Part shown: piece after piece, positions 1-6,910 of the stretch
Position numbering within the stretch: position 1 is the stretch's first letter
How the letters are laid out: the number at the start of each line of letters is the position of its first letter
NCBI GenBank assembly: GCA_039028315.1
Contig: JBCCIH010000116.1
Coordinates: forward strand, 1 to 7,714
DNA length: 7,714 bases
Origin: Thermodesulfobacteriota bacterium
Lineage (GTDB): Bacteria; Desulfobacterota_D; UBA1144; Nemesobacterales; UBA2774
Direction of reading: 5' to 3'
Translations under genes and position numbers: made by a program
Notes under the pieces: generated by a model
The model's database searches: none
What the model saw: only the letters and a program-made list of their open reading frames with translations
What the model was told of the DNA's origin: nothing

Positions 1-726
1 CGCACCTCAACCAGCATACTTCGAGTAACGGTTCCGGGCTCAGTGGTATCCATAGCTGTGCCTGAGGCGCCAATTAATGATGCGGTGGGTGAAACCGCTG
101 ACCTGGAAGGCGGTATCGCGGTCGATCCCGATCTAAATATATATTTAGTGGATTCTGATTCAGACGATTTAGTGAGCTGCCGTCCGGGTGGTCCCTGTTT
201 TTTGCTCACATCGGAAGAGGAATTTGAGGACGCCGCAAATGTTGATGATGTAGAGTTAGATGAGCCGATTCTTCTTGTTGGTGATAAATTGTATATTGCA
301 GAAGACGAAGAATGCATGTGTATTTTCGTGGTAGATATAAATACCGGAGTACCTGAGCTGTTTCTATCTGAAAGCCAGCTTGCTGCTGCGCTAAATGGGG
401 AAAGTCCTGACCCTGAAGGCGGATTGGCTGTTGATGCTGAGGGCAGGATTTATATAGGTAACGATGATGAGGAAGTCCTCGGCTCCAGTATTCTGCGTAC
501 AGGCCCCGACGCGAATACGAATCAGCTCTCATTATTTGTAACCAGTGCTGAGATGGCTGCCTTATATAACCCGGCTGATAATCCTGAGTTCGACGCTGAT
601 ATGTGTATCATACCTGTACTCACATCCAATGTTCCGACCCTTTCCGAATGGGGAATGGTCGTAATGGCAGGAATTTTAGGCATAGTAGGATTTATGGTTA
701 TCAGAAGAAGAAAAACTACTGCATAA
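1..726 (+). CDS. Secreted acidic beta-propeller-like protein with IPTL-CTERM sorting signal (5' end outside window)
   Basis: The frame is open to the left edge (241 codons visible), so the GTG at 43 is probably internal and the true start lies upstream. Numbering from that GTG, I see about three propeller-like units of roughly 50 residues. Units 1 and 3 share a G-G-[IL]-A-V-D-x4-I-Y core (residues 23-34 and 126-137). Unit 2 has a looser L-Y-I core at 83-85. Each unit ends in a Ser/Thr-Glu/Gln-hydrophobic-Ala helix-like segment (56-65, 109-116, 167-173). This resembles NHL/SMP-30-type propellers, but the assignment is loose. The C-terminus is a tripartite sorting signal: VPTLSEWG at 197-204, a hydrophobic helix, then RRRK. 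This is the IPTLxxWG-CTERM class, known to be paired with exosortase H for processing and surface anchoring or release. The chain is very acidic, with a CxC at 91-93. A terminator follows the stop, so this is the last gene of its unit. Ligand or function is not recognisable. Confidence 0.85.
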   Translation, partial: RTSTSILRVTVPGSVVSIAVPEAPINDAVGETADLEGGIAVDPDLNIYLVDSDSDDLVSCRPGGPCFLLTSEEEFEDAANVDDVELDEPILLVGDKLYIAEDEECMCIFVVDINTGVPELFLSESQLAAALNGESPDPEGGLAVDAEGRIYIGNDDEEVLGSSILRTGPDANTNQLSLFVTSAEMAALYNPADNPEFDADMCIIPVLTSNVPTLSEWGMVVMAGILGIVGFMVIRRRKTTA

Positions 727-751
727 AATTAAATTCCTATCTTTCTAACCT

Positions 752-777
752 AAAGGGGAGCTTCGGCTCCCTTTTTC
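752..777 (+). terminator. Rho-independent terminator of the IPTL-CTERM gene
   Basis: A perfect 6-bp GC-rich stem GGGAGC (756-761) / GCTCCC (766-771) closes a stable TTCG tetraloop (762-765) and is followed directly by TTTTT (772-776). The A-rich bases before the stem can pair with the T-run and extend it. It lies 26 bp after the stop codon at 726, the expected place for an intrinsic terminator. Confidence 0.93.
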
Positions 778-858
778 TTATAATTCATCCCTAAATTCAT
801 ATATATTTTTCATATCTATCAGTATCTGGTTCGAACTCTGGTGCATTAGGGCTACCAT

Positions 859-1044
859 TTAACTACAGACACTTACATAACTTTTACTACTTCTATTGCA
901 ATCATATTCGGGATGTGAGCACCTATCGGTCATTCTGATAGATGAATGTCCTAGAAGCTCTTCAATAGTGTGTAATGGAACATTACCTTCTACAACCCTT
1001 ATAGCAGCTGTATAAGTTAAATAGTGAAATGTATAACAATTCAC
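859..1044 (-). pseudogene. Tyrosine recombinase/integrase C-terminal remnant, catalytically dead
   Basis: The frame codes for about 61 residues beginning at GTG 1044, with an in-frame TGA immediately upstream (1045-1047). Only the end of the catalytic domain of a phage-integrase/XerC-D type recombinase survives. Residues 6-16 (FHYLTYTAAIR) align with the family box FHDLRHTAAIR: the first His is kept, but the catalytic Arg is Thr10 and the following His is Tyr11. The next block, residues 24-39, contains the hallmark ELLGHSSI segment with conserved His33. Nine residues later, where the nucleophilic Tyr of the R-Y-S-H motif belongs, there is Cys42. Two core catalytic positions are therefore lost and the N-terminal domains are absent. 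I read it as a relic of a past integration event. A functional small protein is unlikely, and no clear ribosome binding site precedes it. Confidence 0.8.
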
Positions 1045-1133
1045 TCAAACCTCGCATCTAAACACAATCTAATTGTAGATATTGTTCTGCTAAGTTTAGG
1101 TATATTTATATATAGGTAGCGAAATAACTATAT

Positions 1134-1138
1134 GGAGG
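1134..1138 (+). promoter_or_regulatory. Shine-Dalgarno that fixes the haloperoxidase start
   Basis: GGAGG lies 5 nt before the ATG at 1144. An in-frame ATG at 1132 overlaps this element and would place the Shine-Dalgarno inside the coding region, so 1144 is the better start. That removes four residues and gives a signal peptide beginning MKGIRSGR. Confidence 0.8.
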
Positions 1139-1143
1139 AAACA

Positions 1144-3009
1144 ATGAAGGGAATACGTAGCGGTAGACCTGCTTCTTTATTAGTATTTAGTTTTATAGTT
1201 TTAATATCCACAATACATATTGGTTGTGATAGTGAAAGCAATTCCAACAATATAAGCTCTGATAACTCAGTAGCAAGGATTTGGAATGAAGAAATTTTAA
1301 ATGCAATTCGTTTAGATACACCGGCGCCCACAGTTCATTCCCGTAATCTGTTCCATTTATCAATTGCAATCTACGATGCCTGGGCTGCATATGACAGCAC
1401 ATCGATCGGTTATTTGGTAAAAGATAAAGTGAGTGCTGAAGACGTTGAATCCGCCAGAGCCGAATCAATAAGCTTTGCCGCATATAGGGTCCTCACAGTT
1501 AGATATGCCAACTCCCCAGGCGCAGAGGATTCCTTAGCATCTTTTGACTCAACAATGAATAAGCTTGGATATGACATGTCCTTTACAAGTACTGATGGAA
1601 ATTCTCCCGCAGCTCTGGGCAACCGAATAGCCCAAGAGGTTTTGTCTTACGGACTAACTGACGGCTCAAATGAGGCTGGAGGTTATGAAGACAACACAGG
1701 TTATATGCCTGTAAATGAACCTTTGGCTGTTAGAATTCTAGGTCCGGTCAATATGGATGATAAAAATCGCTGGCAGCCTCTAGACATTACAGGCAGGCTA
1801 ACTCAAAATCAGCAGGAAGTGGGAGACATTCAGGTCTTCCTTGGACCTCACTGGGGCTATGTGAAACCTTTTGCCCTTGTTCCCAGAGACAATCCCGATG
1901 AAGATGTTTTTTTAGACCCTGGATCCCCTCCTTATCTTGGGGGTGAAGGCGATCAGTTATTTAAAGACGCTATTGTGCGCGTTATCCGTTTCAGCAGCCA
2001 AGTAGACCCTGATGACGGAAATCTTATAGATATTTCTCCTGGAGCTATAGGAAATAATAGTCTTGGAACTAATAACGGAACTGGATATAGCGTTAATCCT
2101 TTTACCGGACTTCCTTACGAGTCTAATATTGTTAAAAGGGGTGATTACGGACGTATTCTGGCTGAATTCTGGGCAGATGGGCCTGATTCTGAAACACCGC
2201 CAGGTCATTGGAACACAATAGCCAACTATGTATCTGATCATCCGCTTCTTATAAAGAGAATCGCAAATACAGGAGAAGAGTTAAACGATCTGGAATGGGA
2301 TGTAAAACTTTATTTTGCTATAAACGGGGCGCTTCATGACGCAGCTGTTGCGGCCTGGGATGCCAAACGAAAGTATGACTACGTAAGACCTATATCCTCT
2401 ATTCGATATATGGGCGGATTAGGGCAGTCCTCAGACCCAGAAGGAATTTCCTATCATCCCGATGGGCTTCCTCTAGTGCCGGATCTAATTGAGGTAATTA
2501 CCGAAGATAGCACTGCTCCAGGTCAAAGACACAGTCAACTAGCAGGCTTTGAGGGATTTATTGCAGTTCATTCATGGTTGGGAGAACCTGAAGATCCTGA
2601 GAGCGAGTACAGCGGGACGGGCTGGATATTGGCCATACAATGGCTGCCCTATCAGCGCTCAAACTTCGTGACTCCTCCATTTGCCGGATATATTTCAGGG
2701 CACAGCACATTCAGCCGTGCTGCTGCAGAGGTATTAGCTGCTTTTACTGGAAGCGAATATTTTCCGGGAGGACTAGGGACATTAATAGCCGAAAGAGACG
2801 ACTTTCTTGAGTTTGAAATAGGTCCTACAGAAGATATCGAGCTTGAGTGGGCTAAATATTATGATGCTTCAGATGAAGCGGGCATATCAAGACTATGGGG
2901 CGGTATACATGTGGACGTGGATGACCTGCAAGGCAGAATTGTAGGGTCCATGGTCGGCAAAGACGCCTATGAACTTGCTGCAGATTATTTTGACGGAACG
3001 ATTCAATAA
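1144..3009 (+). CDS. Vanadium-dependent haloperoxidase-family (PAP2 superfamily) lipoprotein
   Basis: This 621-residue protein has a Lys/Arg N-terminus, a hydrophobic segment (about 10-26) and Cys28 after H-I-G, a plausible but atypical lipobox (His at -3). It is therefore probably exported and lipid-anchored. The N-terminal helical region carries the family's IWNE...HSRNLFHLSIAIYDAW signature (about 46-82). All three acid-phosphatase/haloperoxidase motifs are present: KX6RP (K408, R415, P416), SGHS (S518-G519-H520) with Ile in place of the Pro seen in PSGH phosphatases, and SRX5HX3D (S582, R583, H589, D593). In characterised vanadium haloperoxidases these bind vanadate and supply the catalytic and vanadium-ligating His. 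The reaction would be peroxide-dependent halide oxidation, but acid phosphatase activity in the same fold cannot be excluded from sequence. The gene appears monocistronic, with its own Shine-Dalgarno, and converges with fbpC. Its halide preference cannot be read. Confidence 0.9.
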   Translation: MKGIRSGRPASLLVFSFIVLISTIHIGCDSESNSNNISSDNSVARIWNEEILNAIRLDTPAPTVHSRNLFHLSIAIYDAWAAYDSTSIGYLVKDKVSAEDVESARAESISFAAYRVLTVRYANSPGAEDSLASFDSTMNKLGYDMSFTSTDGNSPAALGNRIAQEVLSYGLTDGSNEAGGYEDNTGYMPVNEPLAVRILGPVNMDDKNRWQPLDITGRLTQNQQEVGDIQVFLGPHWGYVKPFALVPRDNPDEDVFLDPGSPPYLGGEGDQLFKDAIVRVIRFSSQVDPDDGNLIDISPGAIGNNSLGTNNGTGYSVNPFTGLPYESNIVKRGDYGRILAEFWADGPDSETPPGHWNTIANYVSDHPLLIKRIANTGEELNDLEWDVKLYFAINGALHDAAVAAWDAKRKYDYVRPISSIRYMGGLGQSSDPEGISYHPDGLPLVPDLIEVITEDSTAPGQRHSQLAGFEGFIAVHSWLGEPEDPESEYSGTGWILAIQWLPYQRSNFVTPPFAGYISGHSTFSRAAAEVLAAFTGSEYFPGGLGTLIAERDDFLEFEIGPTEDIELEWAKYYDASDEAGISRLWGGIHVDVDDLQGRIVGSMVGKDAYELAADYFDGTIQ

Positions 3010-3012
3010 TTA

Positions 3013-3031
3013 GGTATTAGAGCTGAATACC
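3013..3031. terminator. Possible convergent-gene hairpin between haloperoxidase and fbpC
   Basis: A perfect 6-bp inverted repeat GGTATT (3013-3018) / AATACC (3026-3031) with a 7-nt loop sits where the two genes meet tail-to-tail and overlaps the fbpC stop codon at 3017-3019. No T-run follows on either strand, so it is not a canonical intrinsic terminator. It could protect 3' ends or block read-through weakly in both directions. Confidence 0.3.
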
Positions 3032-4060
3032 ATTATGGAAAAATAGGGGTTTGTGATGATTAGACATCGATACCAAAACTCTAGAGCCAAGCGGAATCTG
3101 GACCGCATGATGCTCTAAACAGTGCAATGTCTCACCGCTATCCATAGAAACTTTATAGATATATGACCCTCCTTGGAATATTGAGGATACAATGGTTGCG
3201 TTAAACCTTTGCGTATCGGTATGAAGTTCAATATCATCTGGTCTCACCATGATCTCAAGCTCATTGGAATCATTTGTTCTATTGGGAAGATCAACATCAC
3301 CAACAATTGTTGAAGCATGATCTGAGACATTACTTACAGAAATGAAATCAGCAGTCCCGACAAACTTGGCTATGAAACTCGATTTAGGGTTGTGATAGAT
3401 TTCATAGGGCGAGCCTAGTTGTTCGAGATAGCCGTTATTCATTATCGCAATTTTATCCCCGACAAAAAAAGCTTCCTCCTGATCATGAGTTACAAATATC
3501 GCTGAGACTCCGTTTGACTTTAAGATATCTAAGATTTCCTCTCTTACATCTAATCTAAGACTTGCATCAAGATTAGAGAAAGGCTCATCTAAAAGCAATA
3601 CTTTTGGAGAGGGCGCAAGTGCTCTGGCAAGAGCAACACGCTGCTGCTGTCCTCCTGAAAGCTCTCCGGGCATGCGTGATTCAAGCCCTTCTAAGCCTAG
3701 AAGAGATATATACTTAGAGGCAATTTTTTCCTTATCCCCATCCTTTAGTCCAAAGGTGATGTTCTTTAGAACGCTTAGATGCGGAAACAAAGCATAGTCT
3801 TGAAATACTAACCCCACGCCCCTTTTCTCTGGAGGAACGCCTTTATTATTTTTGTAGACGGTGCTGCCGCCTATCTCTATCTCACCCTGATCTGGTGATA
3901 AAAACCCGGCAATCAGTCTTAGAACGGTGGTTTTGCCGCATCCGCTAGGCCCCAAGAGTGAAACTATTTCACCAGGCTCTAAAGAAAAAGACATATTCTG
4001 AACCACTGTCACAGAGCCAAATGATTTCGTAATATCCTTACATTCTAAAATATGATCCAA
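3017..4060 (-). CDS. fbpC: Ferric iron-type ABC transporter ATP-binding protein (FbpC family)
   Basis: This 347-residue ATPase energises the importer formed with the permease encoded upstream. It has Walker A GPSGCGKTT (37-45), Q-loop Gln87, signature LSGGQ (134-138), Walker B VLLLDEP (154-160), D-loop NLD (163-165) and switch His192. A C-terminal extension from about residue 235 matches the TOBE-type regulatory domain of the FbpC/PotA/MalK group, including a V-R-P-D-D-I-E-L segment. Length is normal for FbpC. The start is TTG at 4058-4060, chosen because a GGAGGG lies 9 nt upstream and the next Met (23) would cut into the nucleotide-binding fold. The 99-bp gap to the permease gene is long for an operon and holds a possible secondary promoter. 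Iron specificity is inferred from the operon partners. Ferric, spermidine/putrescine and thiamine ATPases are hard to tell apart alone. Confidence 0.92.
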   Translation of the reverse strand: MDHILECKDITKSFGSVTVVQNMSFSLEPGEIVSLLGPSGCGKTTVLRLIAGFLSPDQGEIEIGGSTVYKNNKGVPPEKRGVGLVFQDYALFPHLSVLKNITFGLKDGDKEKIASKYISLLGLEGLESRMPGELSGGQQQRVALARALAPSPKVLLLDEPFSNLDASLRLDVREEILDILKSNGVSAIFVTHDQEEAFFVGDKIAIMNNGYLEQLGSPYEIYHNPKSSFIAKFVGTADFISVSNVSDHASTIVGDVDLPNRTNDSNELEIMVRPDDIELHTDTQRFNATIVSSIFQGGSYIYKVSMDSGETLHCLEHHAVQIPLGSRVLVSMSNHHKPLFFHNGIQL

Positions 4061-4069
4061 ATTACAAAT

Positions 4070-4075
4070 CCCTCC
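4070..4075 (-). promoter_or_regulatory. Shine-Dalgarno supporting a TTG start for fbpC
   Basis: On the minus strand GGAGGG lies 9 nt before TTG 4060. No ATG or GTG in frame lies between it and the start. This strong site is the main evidence for the rare start codon. Confidence 0.75.
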
Positions 4076-4095
4076 AAGTGAATTTGCTTACATAT

Positions 4096-4125
4096 ATTAT
4101 AGCTACCAATAGAGTATAGTGTAGC
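4096..4125 (-). promoter_or_regulatory. Possible internal promoter for fbpC
   Basis: The minus strand reads a perfect TATAAT (4096-4101), preceded by an 18-bp spacer and GCTACA (4120-4125), which matches only the last three bases of TTGACA. A start site near 4089 would leave a leader of roughly 28 nt carrying the fbpC Shine-Dalgarno. The location in an unusually long 99-bp gap inside the operon fits a secondary promoter, but AT-rich DNA yields such hexamers by chance. Confidence 0.35.
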
Positions 4126-4159
4126 ATCAATTACTAAACCCAGATTATTTGGCAAAAAA

Positions 4160-5746
4160 TCAATTATTAATTCTTTTAAGCAGAATAAATACCATAGGTA
4201 CTGAAGCAACTAGCATCAAAACCAAAGAGTACATTGCCCCTGCAGCCAGAAAAGTTTCAGATGTAGCAGACCATATTCCGGTTGCTAGAGTTCTAAATCC
4301 ATATGGGGATAATATCAGTGTTGATGGCAGCTCTCTCATTGTTAGCAAAAAAGCCAAAATAAAACCTGCAAGTATTCCTGGTTTAATCAAAGGAAGCGTA
4401 ATCCTGGCAATTACCTGAAAACGGTTTTTCCCCAGACTTCGAGCGGCATCTTCAAGATTAGTGTTAATCTGGAGTATCAAATTTCGCATAGTCCCTATAC
4501 AAATAGGGAGAAAGAGAATTACATAGGCGGCTATGAGCAATATGTAGGTTTGATACAAGGGCCTTAGAAACCTTATGCCTAAAAATACGATTGATAATGC
4601 TACTACAACACCAGGCAGTGCGTAGCCAACATAGACTATATTCTCTAAGAATCTGGACATTTTCCCTTGGTACCTACAGGAAAAATATGCAATTGGAAAT
4701 GCCGTAATTACAATAACAACAGCTGCAACCAGACTTATTGTTAAGGAATTAAAAGCCATGCTGAGGACATTACTAAAAGCCTGTCCAGTGGTTATACCCA
4801 AATACAGCCAGTAGAAAAGAACTGCTGAGGGGATTACTAGGCTAAGTAGAACCAGTGCTGTTAGAAAAAGTATGACAGGTGTTTTCCATGCCCCAATATC
4901 TATATATGAACTAAAACTGCGTCTTAGCTTACTGGTTCCTGAGCTCAACTCATTTTTACGTATTCTGCTTTCAAATATTATGAATATGGAGGCAAGTAAT
5001 AGCACTAGCGTTGAAAGAACCGCTGCAACATCAAAATTAAATGCCGATTGGTACTGTACATATATGGCCCAAGTAAAGGTTTCATACCTAAGAAGCGAGA
5101 CTGCGCCAAAGTCGCTTAAAACCATCAGCGATGTGAAGACCCCGCCTGTAGCTATAGCGGGCTTTAGCTGAGGAAGTATTACTTTGAAAAATGTTTTAAA
5201 TGTGCTGTATCCAAGGCTATGTGAGACTTCTTCAAGTGAGACATCAAGCTTTGACAATGACGCGCTGACTGGCAGAAGCATATAAGGAAAACGAAGAACT
5301 GAAAGCACAATAAGAGAGCCCCAAAACCCGTATATCTCAGGAAGACGCTCAACCCCAAATGAAGAAAGCATGCTTTGAAATAAACCGGTAGGTCCAAAAG
5401 CTGCTACCATTATAAACCCGCCAACATATGAGGGTATAACAAGCGGAATCACCGTTAGAGTTAGCCACAGTCTCCTAAGCGGAATATTGGTCCTAAATAA
5501 AAACCATGCAAGAGGCACGGAAATAAGAGCTGAAACAATAGTAACGCTAAATGCAAGAACCAATGTTCTCACAATTATGTTAAACGTACGCCACCTAAAA
5601 ATTATCTCTAAAGCTTCATCGCCAGTGCCAATGGTTTTTACAAACAGATATATCAGCGGAATTGATAAAGCGGCAGCTATTACCAGAGAAATTATGAGTA
5701 ATGAGATATAAAACCAATCATTTAACCGCGCAGCAATAGCATTCAT
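4160..5746 (-). CDS. fbpB: Ferric iron-type ABC transporter permease, fused two-domain (FbpB family)
   Basis: This 528-residue inner-membrane protein has about 12 hydrophobic segments (roughly 12-38, 57-85, 95-117, 140-165, 195-217, 240-260, 290-315, 333-355, 371-390, 400-420, 453-470, 500-524). It forms the translocation channel in one polypeptide. Each half has the cytoplasmic EAA loop that docks to the ATPase: residues 171-192 (LEEVSHSLG...ILP) and 431-452 (LEDAARSLG...TLP). The internal duplication and length are typical of FbpB/SfuB/FutB iron permeases, as opposed to separate-subunit importers. The start is ATG 5746, and the Shine-Dalgarno is weak (no GGAGG within 20 nt). With only 24 bp after the fbpA stop, translation may depend on co-transcription and partial coupling. 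A perfect hairpin fills that gap. The substrate is inferred from fbpA. Confidence 0.93.
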   Translation of the reverse strand: MNAIAARLNDWFYISLLIISLVIAAALSIPLIYLFVKTIGTGDEALEIIFRWRTFNIIVRTLVLAFSVTIVSALISVPLAWFLFRTNIPLRRLWLTLTVIPLVIPSYVGGFIMVAAFGPTGLFQSMLSSFGVERLPEIYGFWGSLIVLSVLRFPYMLLPVSASLSKLDVSLEEVSHSLGYSTFKTFFKVILPQLKPAIATGGVFTSLMVLSDFGAVSLLRYETFTWAIYVQYQSAFNFDVAAVLSTLVLLLASIFIIFESRIRKNELSSGTSKLRRSFSSYIDIGAWKTPVILFLTALVLLSLVIPSAVLFYWLYLGITTGQAFSNVLSMAFNSLTISLVAAVVIVITAFPIAYFSCRYQGKMSRFLENIVYVGYALPGVVVALSIVFLGIRFLRPLYQTYILLIAAYVILFLPICIGTMRNLILQINTNLEDAARSLGKNRFQVIARITLPLIKPGILAGFILAFLLTMRELPSTLILSPYGFRTLATGIWSATSETFLAAGAMYSLVLMLVASVPMVFILLKRINN

Positions 5747-5754
5747 ATATAGTT

Positions 5755-5770
5755 TCTGATTTTAATCAGA
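5755..5770 (-). other. Intercistronic hairpin between fbpA and fbpB
   Basis: TCTGATT (5755-5761), two central bases, then AATCAGA (5764-5770) form a perfect 7-bp inverted repeat that starts at the base after the fbpA stop codon (5771-5773). No T-run follows, so read-through into fbpB is expected. Hairpins placed after a binding-protein gene are known in other operons to stabilise the upstream message, giving excess binding protein over permease. That role is inferred here. It also sits close to the fbpB start and could limit its translation. Confidence 0.5.
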
Positions 5771-6793
5771 TCAAGGTATTATCTCAACCCCTCTTAAAAT
5801 CGTAACTGTACCCTGCAAGTCATTCATATCGCTCATCTCAATCTTTGGACTATTAATATCAGCAAGTGGTTTCAACATTGGATTTATTTTCACTCCCTCA
5901 ACAACTGGGTATTCATAGTTCTGTGAGGCGAAGAATTGCTGAGATACCGGTGAGAGCATAAACTCAAGAAACTCGATGGCTTCTTCTTTGTTTTCTGAGG
6001 TCTCAAGCACACCGGCGCCGGCAACTAGTATTAATGCCCCGGGGCCGCCTTCTTCTATATGATAGTTTCGCGCGCTAAAGTCCATACCCTGCTCTTCAAG
6101 AAAACGATAAAGATAATAGTGGTTCACAAACCCAACCTCAACCTCTCCGTTTGCAACCGCTGCAACTGTGGAGGTATTATTTGGAAAACTCTTAGGGTTA
6201 TTTGCATTTATTCCGTTTAACCATTCTTTAGTTTTTTCATCTCCCCATATTTTCCTCATTCCAGTGACCATTGCTTGAAAAGATCCGTTTGTAGGAGCCC
6301 AGCCGATTTTGCCCTTCCACTTGGGGTCGGTGAAGCCAAACATATCGTCAGGCAAATCTTGCTCTGTCAACATATTAGTATTGTAGACCACTGTCCTTGC
6401 ACGACCTGAGGTGCCGACCCATTTTTTATCATCTGATTTGAATTTATCATTTACCTCTACAAGAACTTCATCAGGGAGGGTAGTAAACTTATCTTCTAGT
6501 GCTCCTAACCCAGCCGGGTCCTGAGCAAAGAAAATATCCGCAGGACTTTTATCGCCCTCTTCTAAAATTGTTGCAGCAAGCTCTGATGTGCCGCCATACT
6601 TAACCCTGGTATCAATGCCAGTAGCCTCACTAAATTGCTCAATTATCGGGCCTACAAGCTTCTCACTTCTACCAGAATATATAGTAAGTGTCTTTTTTTC
6701 ATCATCACTCGTATTATTAGTGCAGGATACTAGTGGTATCATCAATAAACACAATAATAGTAATGAGTATTTTTTTAGTGATAATATGAACAT
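5771..6793 (-). CDS. fbpA: Ferric iron-type ABC transporter substrate-binding lipoprotein (FbpA/FutA family)
   Basis: This 340-residue protein is the capture component of the importer. It has a signal peptide with KK at 7-8, a hydrophobic core, and a good lipobox L-V-S-C with Cys24 as the predicted lipidated residue, so it is probably tethered to the inner membrane facing the periplasm. The mature part opens with LTIYSGRSEKLV (36-47), the first strand of class II extracellular solute-binding proteins of the iron type. NHYYLYRF (224-231) carries the tandem tyrosines (Y226, Y227) that correspond to the iron-coordinating Tyr pair of FbpA. The first-strand His ligand found in Haemophilus FbpA (Y-x-G-Q-H) is replaced by Ser43. 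Other tyrosines, carbonate or a synergistic anion may complete the site. AAAGGAG lies 5 nt before ATG 6793. This is the first gene of fbpABC, expressed from the divergent region containing a Fur box. Confidence 0.93.
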   Translation of the reverse strand: MFILSLKKYSLLLLCLLMIPLVSCTNNTSDDEKKTLTIYSGRSEKLVGPIIEQFSEATGIDTRVKYGGTSELAATILEEGDKSPADIFFAQDPAGLGALEDKFTTLPDEVLVEVNDKFKSDDKKWVGTSGRARTVVYNTNMLTEQDLPDDMFGFTDPKWKGKIGWAPTNGSFQAMVTGMRKIWGDEKTKEWLNGINANNPKSFPNNTSTVAAVANGEVEVGFVNHYYLYRFLEEQGMDFSARNYHIEEGGPGALILVAGAGVLETSENKEEAIEFLEFMLSPVSQQFFASQNYEYPVVEGVKINPMLKPLADINSPKIEMSDMNDLQGTVTILRGVEIIP

Positions 6794-6910
6794 TTCAGCT
6801 CCTTTGTAACCTTGAGTAAATTTAATCTAAAGTATGCCCGATTAAACCCAAAATTATCGTTTATATTAATAGTAACTAAAATAAACCCGGATAGTGCCAA
6901 AATTCAAGTT

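Noticed and set aside
206..532. Minus-strand 108-codon open frame opposite the IPTL-CTERM gene
   Set aside because: It is antisense to a coherent repeat protein, and its His/Gln/Arg-rich composition is typical of a shadow frame.
826..843. GGTTCGAACTCTGG, resembling a tRNA T-arm and so a possible integrase attachment site beside the dead integrase
   Set aside because: The flanking bases do not form a T-stem and position 61 would be T, not the invariant C. No acceptor stem or CCA is present. The match is mainly the 8-bp palindrome GTTCGAAC.
4140..4160. T-run just after the fbpB stop as an intrinsic terminator before fbpC
   Set aside because: Only weak A-T pairing precedes it. With no GC stem, termination here is unlikely.
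4149..4418. Plus-strand open frame opposite the 3' end of fbpB
   Set aside because: It is a shadow of the permease gene. The translation has no domain and the permease frame is unambiguous.
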